This document shows positions 7,108 to 16,199 of a stretch of DNA of 16,621 bases, piece after piece. This stretch comes from Chalciporus piperatus (Eukaryota; Basidiomycota; Agaricomycetes; Boletales; Boletaceae): NCBI GenBank assembly GCA_038093975.1, contig JBBPTG010000397.1, positions 1 to 16,621 on the forward strand, in the 5' to 3' direction. Made by a program: the position numbers and the translations under genes. The notes under the pieces were generated by a model. The model was not told where the DNA came from. It ran no database searches and saw nothing but the letters and a program-made list of their open reading frames with translations. Position 1 is the first letter of the stretch. The number at the start of each line of letters is the position of its first letter.

Positions 7108-10100
7108 AGGCCACTCATTCGACGAAATGAAGGCTTACTTCTACGATATGAAAGATATCGAAATGAAGGGAAAAGGCAAAGCGGCCTGAATGATCTGGGC
7201 AAACGGACTGCAACTAACTCATTAGGAAAATCTGTAAACTATTCACACAGTCAAACGGGGTCTCATGTTGATCATGAGCTTGGCCTGGACTCTAGTCAGG
7301 TGCTTAATTCCGTTTCTATAATCCGATATCTTTCCGAAAACCCAGGACCATGTTTCATTCGCACGACAGATCGAGAACTGAAGTTATCTACTTCTATTGC
7401 TTCACAACGCCTTCCGTCTGCTTTCACATGAGCAGAAGCACTTCTTGATTCAGGAGCTAACGCTATCTTCGTTGATCGGAGATGGGCTGATAAAATCAAA
7501 TTACCCCTCGTGCAACTCAGACATCCACTTACGGTATACAACGTGGACGGAACACATAACTCCGCTGGACAGATAACACACTGTGCGGAAATCATTATCC
7601 ATTTCAACGAACACCGTGAGAAGGCCATTGCAGAAGTCACTGATCTCGGAAAGAATCAGATGATACTAGGATACGCATGGTTAAAGCAACACAATCCGGA
7701 AATAGATTGGAACAAAGGAACGGTCCACATGACTCGTTGTCCTTGGTCTTGTTCCGTTTTACGAGATAAACCACCGTTCGCACGTCAGCTTGATGATGAA
7801 GAACGAAACTCTCTTCGTCACATTAACGCCGCAAAGAAGGATGCACCTGAACCGAAAGCGGAAAAGACTCCGGAAGAGCTTGTTCCAAAAGAATATCACA
7901 AGTATATTCACCTGTTCAAGAAAAAGGAATCTGAACGCATGCCAACCCGTAAGCCGTGGGATCACGCAATTGACCTAAAAGACACCTACAAGCCGAAAAA
8001 GGGTTGTTTTATCCCACTCTCTGTCACGGAACAAGAAGAAGTCAGTGCATTCATTGATGATCAGCTTAAGAAAGGATACATTCGTCCTTCCAAATCAGAG
8101 CAGACTTCTCCCGTGCTCTTCGTTCCTAAGAAAGATGGCAAGAAGCGCATGGTTCAAGATTACCGATATCTAAATGAACACACGGTGAAAAACAATTATC
8201 CGCTACCCCTCATTTCCCAATTAGTTGATAAACTGAAAGGCGCAAAACTGTTTACCAAAATGGACTTGCATTGGGGATACAACAACATCCGCATCAAAGA
8301 AGGCGATGAATCTAAAGCCGCATTCGTATGCTTCCGTGGCGCCTTTGAACCCTTGGTCATGTACTTCGGACTATGCAATTCTCCTGCAACATTCCAGACC
8401 ATGATGAACGACATCTTCTCGGATATGGAAGATGCCGTTGTTGTCTACATTGATGACATCATGATCTTTACCAAATCCGATGACCCCGCTGTCCATGCCA
8501 AAATAGTCAAAGAAGTTCTTCATCGCCTAGAAGAAAATGATCTTTTCGTCAAACTAGTGAAATGTGTCTTCCATACCAAAGAAGTAGAATTCTTGGGAAT
8601 GACAATTACTCCCGAGGGAATCAGGATAGACGACGATAAGGTCAAGGCAATCACCGAATGGCCAACTCCGACGAATGTCAGAGGTGTCAGAAGCTTTCTT
8701 GGATTAGCAAACTTCTATCGCCGCTTCATTCAAGACTACGCTCAAGTGGCTAGACCCTTGAATGACCTTACTAAGAAGGATGTGAAATTTGCATGGGAAG
8801 ATGCACAGCGGAACACCTTCAACACTTTGAAACAGAAGTTCATCACCGCTCCCATACTCGCTTTCCCAGACAATGATAAACGCTTCCGACTAGAATCGGA
8901 CGCATCTAATTACGCCACAGGTGCTGTTCTATCTATAGAACAAGGAGACAAATGGCATCCCGTTGCGTTCTCTTCCCACTCTATGTCACCGGAAGAATGC
9001 AATTACCCAATTGCAGATAAAGAGATGCTAAGCGTTATCAGAAGTCTAGAACAATGGAGACATTATCTGGAGGGCTCTAAACACGAATTTGAAATCTGGA
9101 ACGATCATGTGAATCTTCAGTTCTTCATGACTCGACAAGATCTAAATCGACGCCAAGCACGTTGGTCTCAATATCTTAGCCGATTCAATTTCAAATGGTT
9201 ACACAAGGCAGGTTCTCAAATGGGAAAAGCCGATGCCCTATCAAGAAGAGAAGATCACGCAATCGGTATCGAAACAGATAACAAAGCTGTCCTTGTAATA
9301 CCTCCGGACAGAATAGCTGCCACGTCAACTGTTCAACTCTCAACCGATTTCGATCTAATCAAGAACAAGATCAGAAAAGCAACCTTCAAAATATGTGAGA
9401 CAGAAGTTATGAAACTCTGTAAAGAACACGGCATTTGTGAAGAGTCTGATGGAATTCTGATTGACAAGAAAGGCAAACTGTATGTTCCTGAAGAAGAAGA
9501 TCTCCGTATGGAGATTATACGACTTCATCACGACACACCTGTCGCAGGACACCCCGGATATGAAAAGACGATTGAATTGCTACAACGCAGCTACGCCTGG
9601 CCAGGAATGGCTACACTCGTGAAAGACTATGTCTCACGCTGTGACAGGTGCGCACGATTCAAAGGGATAAACTACGCCCCTTCGGGAAAACTACGTCCTC
9701 TTGAAATTCCGGACCTTCCCTGGGAACATATTTCTGCAGATTTCACCACCGATCTGCCACTCTCGAATGGATTCTATTCTATTCTTGTCGTCGTTGACAG
9801 ATTCTCCAAAGAAGTCGAATTCATTCCCTGTAACAAGACAGTCACCGCTCTTGACACTGCTCGTCTTTACCTAACCCATGTATGGAAACATCATGGACTT
9901 GCTAAAACCATCATATCAGACCGAGGTCCGCAATTCGCATCTCAAGTGATGAAAGACATATGCAAACGTCTTGGCATTACGCCCAAACTCTCCACCGCCT
10001 TTCATCCTCAGACTGATGGACAAACTGAACATATGAATCGAGATCTACAACAGTATCTCCGTCTATTCACGTCAGAAAAACAAGAAGAATGGACTGATTG

Positions 10101-10902
10101 GTTGCCAATTGCGCAATTCTCATACAACTCGAAGAAGCAAGCTTCTACATCCAAGGCACCTTTCAACGTCACGCACACATATTCTCCAAGGATGGGAATA
10201 GAGAATTACACGTCTAAAGCACCCGCTGCTACGGACTTTGTTGACACGCTTGCCAATACATTGAAAGAAACCAAGGATAACATAATAGAAGCTCAGAAGC
10301 GTATGAAAGCGCAAGCCGACAAACACCGCTCTGAATCGCCATCTTACGAGATTGGTCAGAAAGTCTGGTTGTCTACAGCTAATCTCCGCCTGGCGCAGAG
10401 ATCTAAGAAACTTTCCCCACGATGGTTGGGCCCTTACGAAATCACAAGCCTGATTGGACGGAACGCACTACATTTGAAGCTTCCACGTACCATGAAAATT
10501 CACCCCGTCGTTAATGTTTCACGTGTCAAACCATATAAGGACAGGTTACGGAAGCAAACCGTTGACAAGCCTGGGCCTGTGATTATGACAGAAGACAGAG
10601 ATGATGAATATGAGGTGGACTACATCGTTGATTCTCGTTTACAGGGAAAAACCCTGAAATACCTCGTGCACTGGAAAGGCTATACGGAATCTGATCGGAC
10701 ATGGGAACCAAGATCTAATCTCAAGAATGCACAGGATGCAATAAGGGAATTCAACAAGATACATCCGTCCGCTCCACGATTCCTTCGCATGTCACGGAGT
10801 CTATTCAAGTCACTATTCCAGTCGTATGACAACCTAACGAGTCAGGTGGATGATGGACAAATCAATTGGTTGAATACCGTGCCGAATACCGAAGAGATAT
10901 AA
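7108..10902 (+). pseudogene. pol: Pol of gypsy element A (protease, RT, RNase H, integrase, chromodomain)
   Basis: This frame is -1 to gag and opens at 7108. A TGA at 7429-7431 interrupts it six codons before the protease Asp (LLDSGANAIF, 7447). Beyond that it is continuous to 10902. Positions counted from 7510: RT with MDLHWGYNN and the YIDD catalytic box at 313-316 (8446-8457); RNase H from FRLESDASNYATGA (about 459) through NDHVNLQFF; integrase HHCC zinc finger (His 674 and 681, Cys 711 and 714); DDE triad Asp 744, Asp 804, Glu 840; chromodomain DEYEVDYIVDSRL...YLVHWKGY...TWEP (1033-1085, 10606-10764). The enzymes reverse-transcribe the RNA and integrate the cDNA, and the chromodomain would steer insertion to heterochromatin. 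Odd residues such as KLVKC where relatives have KPEKC suggest mild decay. Apart from the one stop, the ORF could still be read. Confidence 0.93.
7168..7174 (+). promoter_or_regulatory. Candidate -1 ribosomal frameshift site GGGAAAA
   Basis: In the gag frame the bases are spaced G GGA AAA, fitting the X XXY YYZ rule for simultaneous slippage. They lie in the 82-nt gag/pol overlap (7108-7189), 15 nt before the gag stop codon. After a -1 slip the frame is open towards the protease region. I see no clear downstream pseudoknot by eye. Confidence 0.5.
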
Positions 10903-10917
10903 AAGACTGATGTTTGA

Positions 10918-11415
10918 CGGTCTTCACTCTCACGGTTTCTCTTCCACGAACCACCATCACCAAAGGATCTCAACAACGTATACGCTTGGGAGAATGTCCT
11001 CCAGGACATCTTCGTTCAAAACTTCACTAGGGATCGAGGCAACTTCGTCCTCTCCCTCCTCTTTGTACTCTTCATCATCTGCAACAGTTGGATTCTCTGC
11101 ATGCTCATCCCCTCCCTCCTCGCCTTCATTGCCATCGTCGTCGTCACCATCGCCATTCAATATCACATGTTCGCTCAAATGATCGTTACCAGACGGTCTA
11201 CGTCTATTGAGGTGAACTGGAATTGGACAGCAAGGTGGATGAAGCTCGTCGTATGGCACCCGGATCTGAGCAAGTGGGACAACGTTATAGAGGAAAAGCC
11301 AGAGAATCCTGATCAGCAGGAATGGCCTACAAACTGGCCTGATCTCGCTGAACCTCCTATTCCCAACCCTGCACTTGTAGGTGCTCCCCACCCTATTCCT
11401 GTCGATGAAGACTGA
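10918..11415 (+). CDS. Hydrophobic ORF downstream of pol in element A, unrecognised
   Basis: This frame is the same as pol, separated by two stops (TAA 10900, TGA 10915), then open for 165 codons. After NNVYAWENVLQDIFVQNFTR it has about 40 mostly hydrophobic residues (from NFVLSLLFVLFIICNSWILC through LLAFIAIVVVTIAIQYHMF), enough for one or two membrane spans. A Trp- and Pro-rich hydrophilic tail follows (LVVWHPDLSKWDN, EWPTNWPDL, ending HPIPVDED). The first ATG (11101) lies inside the hydrophobic stretch, so the start is unclear; splicing or readthrough would be needed. The TGA at 11413 may be the first bases of the LTR of element B. The opposite strand has an overlapping acidic ORF (10957-11391) that mirrors the hydrophobic codons, and only one is likely real. 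An Env-like role is conceivable but unsupported by any motif. Confidence 0.4.
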   Translation, partial: RSSLSRFLFHEPPSPKDLNNVYAWENVLQDIFVQNFTRDRGNFVLSLLFVLFIICNSWILCMLIPSLLAFIAIVVVTIAIQYHMFAQMIVTRRSTSIEVNWNWTARWMKLVVWHPDLSKWDNVIEEKPENPDQQEWPTNWPDLAEPPIPNPALVGAPHPIPVDED

Positions 11416-11929
11416 AACGACCCAAAACTCGTATTGAGATCAGGTCTACACTATCGCCAAGTGAAGCGGTTTAGAAGAAGAGAATGGAGAACAAACTGAG
11501 ATAGGACGGTTGAGTCTTGGGGAAAGACCAAGTGAACTAAGCTGGGGTTACCAGCAGTTCCTTGGGGTTTATATACTATCCTATGCATTTGTACATGTTT
11601 GTATGTACTATAACTAAATAAGGAGTAACCCTGAACCCATGAGAATAGAAGCGAGATAAGGAGGCTGTGAGGCATAGCCGAGATAGCGGAAATGAAGTAC
11701 ATGAGGTGAAGGCTGTGGCATAGCCATGCGCAGCACGGAGATTAACTGTCAAGGTAAGGCAGTGCATGAGAATGAATATAACCATAAGGGGTGACCGTGC
11801 GAAGAGTGAAAGTGAATGAGCACGTGTCTGAAAGATAAGATGAGAGAGATTAGATAAGATTGAATGGAACGAAATGTTGAAGTCCGAAAAGTGTCTGTGA
11901 AGGTGAGAGAACCGTAATGAACTGTAACA
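11413..11929 (-). repeat. 3' LTR of gypsy element B (about 517 bp)
   Basis: The right end is well placed: on the minus strand a purine tract is followed by TGTTACAG, the LTR start at 11929. The left end is my best estimate, TGAAACGACCC at 11413, which matches the inverse of the start imperfectly. In minus orientation it contains CACGTG in U3 (11821-11826) and GTATATAAA (11576-11568) about 355 bp in, followed by pyrimidine-rich sequence typical of the transcription start. No gene is supported in this stretch; small ORFs here are by chance. Confidence 0.65.
11568..11576 (-). promoter_or_regulatory. TATA box of element B LTR
   Basis: GTATATAAA on the minus strand is preceded by a 350-bp U3 and followed by CT-rich sequence. 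As part of a 3' LTR it would direct transcription leftwards, out of element B and antisense to element A. Confidence 0.5.
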
Positions 11930-11941
11930 CTACCCCCTTCC
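11930..11941 (-). other. Polypurine tract of element B
   Basis: GGAAGGGGGTAG on the minus strand lies directly before the LTR start TGTTACAG. This is the position and composition expected of the primer for plus-strand DNA synthesis. Confidence 0.7.
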
Positions 11942-11984
11942 TATGGATCAACTTCCAGGTGATCAGTTCTCACCATTGTCCGCG

Positions 11985-14900
11985 TCATGCCACATAAGGT
12001 TTGATTCGACGGACATTAACCACAGGATGGATTTGAATGTCTCGTGGAAGCTGTAGCTTTACTGCATTTGGCCCTGCCAAGGCGATGATTTTAAATGGAC
12101 CTAGCCATCGTTCAGATAATTTGTCTGATGCGTGTGTCAAACGTAAGTCTGTGGTTGACAGCATGACTTGTTGTCCGACTTCATATTCGGGCGCAGCCGA
12201 GTGGTGTTTATCGGCTAGCGATTTCATTCGTTCCTGGGCCTTGGCCAGGTTCTTTTCTACATCAGCAAGCGTCTTCCGCATTGCGTCTGTGAATGATTTG
12301 GCAGCTGGTGCCTGAGACGTAGAGGCATGTGGTTCTGTGCCCATGCGTGGTTCATATGAACGTGTGACTTCGAATGGCGATTTCTTTGTCGAAGTATGGT
12401 ACTTGTTATTGATAGAGAACTGGGAGATGGCTAGCCAGTCTGCCCATTTCGTTTGTTTATCGAAGCAGTAGATTCGTAGAAACTTTCCAACTTCTTTGTT
12501 CACAATTTCTGACTGTCCGTCTGTCTGCGGATGGAATGCCGTACTGAGCTTGGTATCAATACCAAGCGCATCATTGATTTCTTTAGCGACTTGCGCCGCG
12601 AACTGCAGACCTCGATCTGACGTGATGGATAAAGGAAGTCCATGATGCTTCCATACGTGCGAAAGGAATAAGCGAGCGGTTTCCAGTGCGGAACACGTTT
12701 TTGTGCATGGGATGAGTTCGACTTCTTTCGAGAAGCGATCTACTACCGTCAAGATTGCATCAAAACCACGTGATTCGGGTAAACCCGTAATGAAATCCGC
12801 AGTGATGTGTTGCCAGGGTCCGTCAGGGACCGGTAAGGGTTGGAGAAGACCTGCAGGTGCCTGATTCGTTCCTTTGAATCTCTGACAGGTCTGACAGTGA
12901 GACACATATTCTTTTACGAGAGTGGCGAGTCCAGGCCACATGTAAGATCATTGAATCAGTTCTAATGTCTTCTCGTAACCAGGATGTCCTGCAGCCGGCG
13001 TGTCGTGATGTAATCGAATGATGTCCATTCGGAGTACGTTATCTTCCGGAATGTACAACCGATCTTCTTCGTCGTAGAGTAAGCCATCAAGCTTCTCATG
13101 AATGCCTTTCTTCTGGAACTTCTGAACTTCCGTCTCAGATAGCTTGCATGTTGCAAGGAAGACTCTTTGCTTGATCTGTGCCCCTTTATCTGTCAGGGCG
13201 ACTGTGCGGATGTTTTCAGGAGCAATGACCAATATTCCTTTATTGTCATTTTCAACTCCAACGGCGTGGTCTTCTCGATGTGAGAGAGCGTCAGCTTTTG
13301 CCATAGAAGGTCCAGATGTGTAAATCCAGAGCATATTGAATCTAGATAGATATTGCGCCCAGCGCGCTTGTCGGCGGTTGAGATCCTGTCTTGTCATGAA
13401 CCACTGTAGATTTGCGTGGTCGTTCCAGATCTCAAACTGGTGTCTAGCACCTTCCAGATAATGTCGCCATTGCTCTAGTGCCTGAATGACTGAGAGCATT
13501 TCTTTATCGGCGATAGGATAATTCTGTCCTTGCAGAGTCATAGAATGAGATGAATAGACAACCGGGTGCCATTTGTCTTCTTTGAGAATAGATAGCACTG
13601 CGCCCGTTGTGTAATTGGATGCATCACATTCTAAGCGGAATTGACAATTGCCGTCAGGGAAGGCGAGTATGGGAGCTGAGGTGAAACTCTTTTTCAGTGT
13701 GTCAAACACTATTTGACATTTGTCATCCCATACGAAGGTTTGTTCCTTTTTGGTCAGGTCATTGAGAGGACGTGCGACTTACGCGTAGTCTTGAATGAAC
13801 CTTCGATAGAAGTTTGCTAAACCTCTTACGCCTTTGACGTTCTTCGGCTCTGGCCAATCTAATATGGCTGTGACTTTAGATTGATCCATTTTTATCCCAT
13901 CTTTTCCTACAATCATTCCGAGGAATTCAACCTCAGATACTCGGAAATTGCATTTTTCGGGTTTCACGAATAGATCATTTTCTTCTAGTCTGCGAAGAAC
14001 TTCAAGCATGATTTTGTTGTGTTCTGCCTGATTTTCGGTTTTGGTGAAGATCATCAAATCGTCTATGTAGACGACAAGCACGTCTTCCATGTCTGCGAAG
14101 ATCTCGTTCATCATTGCTTGGAATGTGCCAGGGGAGTTACAGAGACCGAAGTACATGACTCAGGGTTCGAAAGAACCACGGAGGCAAACGAAGGCGGCTT
14201 TCCATTCATCGCCGGCCTTGATGCGAACATTGTTGTATCCCCATCTGAGATCCATCTTTGTGAATAATTTAGCTTCTTTGAGCTTGTCAACGAGCTGGCC
14301 GATCAACGGCAGCGGATAGTTATTTTTGACCGTGTGCTCATTCAGGTATCGGTAGTCCTGTACCATTCGTTTTCGTCCATCCTTTTTAGGGACAAAGAAG
14401 ACTGGTGACGTTTGGGGGGATTTAGAAGGCGCGATGTAGCCTTTCTTGAGCTGATCATTGATGAAGTCGCTGACTTCCTTCTGTTCCGTTTCCAAAAGTG
14501 GTATCAGTCTACCCTTTTTAGGTTTGAACGTTTCTTTTAAATCAATAGCGTGATCCCACGGCTTACATAAGGGCATGCACTCTGATTCTCCTTTAGAGAA
14601 CACTTTGAGGAATTTGTGGTATTCTTTTGGAACCATTTCCTCCACGGTCTTTTCTTTTTCTTTGGGTATCTGTGCATCGAGCGCGTGGATAGCGGAGTAA
14701 GCAGAATACTGGGAATCTCATTCCTGGTGATCCGGATCTTGGATATCTAAGTTTGGCCTTTCTTGGAGTAGGGCACACGTGTGTGGGCAACGAGTCATCT
14801 TGACTGTTCCCTTACTCCAGTTAATGTCCGGATTATGACGTTTCAGCCATAAGAATCCGAGTATGAAGGCGTTCTTGCCAAGATCTGTGACCTCCGCAGT

Positions 14901-15431
14901 GACTTCTTCGCGGTGTCCTTCGTAATCTAGCACTAGCTCGGCTGAGTGCGTAATAGAACCAGCGGAATTCCTTGTTCTGTCCACGTTGTAAACGGGAATC
15001 GCATGACGTAACTTTGTCAGGGGAATGTGATGTGATTTCGCCCATTGGCGGTCTATGAATATGGCATTCGCTCCTGAGTCAAGGATTGCTGTAAGGGGAA
15101 TGAATGTCCGACTTGTTTCAGGACGAATCTTGATTGCGAGAAGTATTTCGCGTTCCGGCACGAATGAACGCACGAAAGCATTGTCTGGGATTTGTGTGGG
15201 AGAGGGGGAAATAGAGGAATTAAGCACCCGTGTAACGTCCGGGCCGAGCCCATCAAGGGACTCCTCTGTCGGCAAAGTAATATTGGAAACTAATGTGTCA
15301 TCCGCATCATCATCGGCGGAATTTTCTATTTCTAGCGTTCCGTAGCGAGATCCTCTCACACACCCAGATGCATGTGAAAGGGGTTTCAGTTTTCCGACTT
15401 GTCGGTAAGGGTGATGTAGTCCTGGAACCAA
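11985..15431 (-). pseudogene. pol: Pol of gypsy element B, four in-frame stops
   Basis: Five open blocks share one reading frame, separated only by stops at 14718, 14160, 13779 and 12948. They are therefore one decayed polyprotein. Protease: AILDSGANAIFIDRQW (near 15075). RT: MDLRWGYNNVRI and the YIDD box (14070-14059). RNase H: FRLECDASNYTTGAVL through NDHANLQWF. Integrase: HHDTPAAGHPG...CQTC zinc finger, then ADFITG, SDRGLQF and DGQSEIV supplying Asp, Asp and Glu. Against element A the stop at 13779 stands for Gln (CAA to TAA) and that at 12948 for Arg. Three codons (Ser-Phe-Leu) are missing before GLANFYRRF at 13823/13824. The frame ends NVRRIKPYVA without a chromodomain. The start lies in the overlap with gag. 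Confidence 0.92.
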
Positions 15432-16195
15432 GCCTTTGCTTCATCCAGACCCATGCCTTGGGTAGCTCGTACCCAATCCATTTCTTTTCCTTTGCCTTTG
15501 TTTGGCTTAGGAGTTTCGGTGCTTTTATCCTCATCCCAGGAGGTATGTTCTTCTGTGAAGCGAACATTCCTTGGTGCTTTGTATTTTTTGCACATGCGTT
15601 TGTGCTCTCTTCTAGACCAGCCGCACTTGGAGCATCTGGTCTTGGGTTCTTTGCAGTCTCTGACGAAGTGATATTTTCCACAGTTGAAGCATTTGGGCTT
15701 CCTGTCTCCGTTTGATTTCTTAGTTTGGACGGCGTCAATGTCCATTGCGTTAGGGTCACGGCGTGTGATTCTGTCTGCCGTGCCTGCCTTGATGTATGAG
15801 AATAGTTCTTTCCTGTTACAGCGAGCGCGGATTGCTTCGACGAAGGCTTCGTAATTGTCGAATCTTCCCACGTTTTCAAGTAGGAATTTGACTGATGCTT
15901 GATCCGCGTTCTTCTCTAGGATTTCGATGTGACGTTCATTATCCCATCCATCCATTGCTTTGTGGATTTCAAATTTGGTTATGAAACTAGCGAATTTCAT
16001 ATTGTGCTGTTTCAAACCCATGATCATTTTGCGATGATATTCTTGTTCGTTTGATGAACGGAACCTGTCCGTCATCATCTTCTCGAAGTCATTCCAAGTA
16101 TGGGTTGTTCCATCCAAGATTTGTGCCATAGTGGCGCGTGCAAAGTCTCCGGCGTCCCCGTCTTTCATTCCACATAGCGTAGTCCATTTGTACCC
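15386..16195 (-). pseudogene. gag: Gag of gypsy element B, N-terminally truncated
   Basis: Homology to Gag of element A starts around KWTTLCGMKDGDAGDFARA and continues through the retrotransposon-Gag core (MTDRFRSSNEQEYHR, MDGWDNERHIEILEKNAD). A zinc knuckle CFNCGKYHFVRDC (15691-15653) follows, one residue shorter than the canonical CX2CX4HX4C, then a second motif CSKCGWSRREHKRMC. The C-terminus is Lys-rich (PNKGKGKEMDW) and stops at 15386, overlapping the pol frame by about 46 nt. The Met at 16168 is internal to the family domain, not a true start. The frame is open to 16217, but past about 16195 the sequence is repeat-derived. No internal stops are seen. Confidence 0.88.
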
Positions 16196-16199
16196 TGAT

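Larger units (their letters stand above)
5532..7189 (+). pseudogene. gag: Gag of gypsy element A, split by solo LTR and a stop codon
   Basis: The ATG at 5532 starts a coiled-coil-like N-terminus (LETMTDQLTNAQRLNQNLNN), which runs into the LTR at 5712. Coding resumes after the second target duplicate at 6171. Both parts together are 1,200 nt, exactly 400 codons including the stop, so the insertion alone disrupted the frame. The central retrotransposon-Gag domain (KFEEWWTRVRAWLDE...) contains a TAA at 6476-6478, where element B has Met. After it come a Gly/Glu-rich linker, a CCHC knuckle CWNCGKPGHLKQQC (6950-6991) and a second metal-binding-like motif CKNCGWSRGEHKCAC. Gag would form the virus-like particle and bind RNA. 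The 3' end overlaps the pol frame (-1) from 7108. It matches Gag of element B along the whole shared length. Confidence 0.85.
4480..11412 (+). mobile_element. Ty3/gypsy chromovirus element A, LTRs missing
   Basis: In plus order it holds an unrecognised ORF, gag, pol with a chromodomain, and a hydrophobic ORF. Neither of its own LTRs is visible. The 5' side is cut by the copia LTR at 4479/4480 and the 3' side by the LTR of element B at about 11413. It is damaged by a solo LTR inside gag, an in-frame TAA in gag (6476) and a TGA before the protease motif (7429). The flanking accessory ORFs are assigned to the element by position only, because no LTR-sized sequence separates them from gag-pol. 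Confidence 0.75.
11413..16195 (-). mobile_element. Ty3/gypsy element B, 5'-truncated
   Basis: In minus order: gag (truncated at its 5' end), pol in the -1 frame, polypurine tract and 3' LTR. It is clearly related to element A (shared Gag motif CGWSRxEHK, RT, RNase H and integrase blocks) but diverged, and it lacks the chromodomain. The 5' LTR, primer site and Gag N-terminus are replaced near 16195 by tandem repeats. Its left end abuts the 3' region of element A, so it probably inserted there. Confidence 0.82.

Noticed and set aside
10957..11391. Antisense 144-codon acidic ORF downstream of pol in element A
   Set aside because: It mirrors the hydrophobic codons of the plus-strand frame, and its first half has no protein-like character. 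It is kept only as a caveat, since one of the two must be an artefact.
11451..11785. Two small minus-strand ORFs
   Set aside because: They lie inside the 3' LTR of element B and have no homology-like features.
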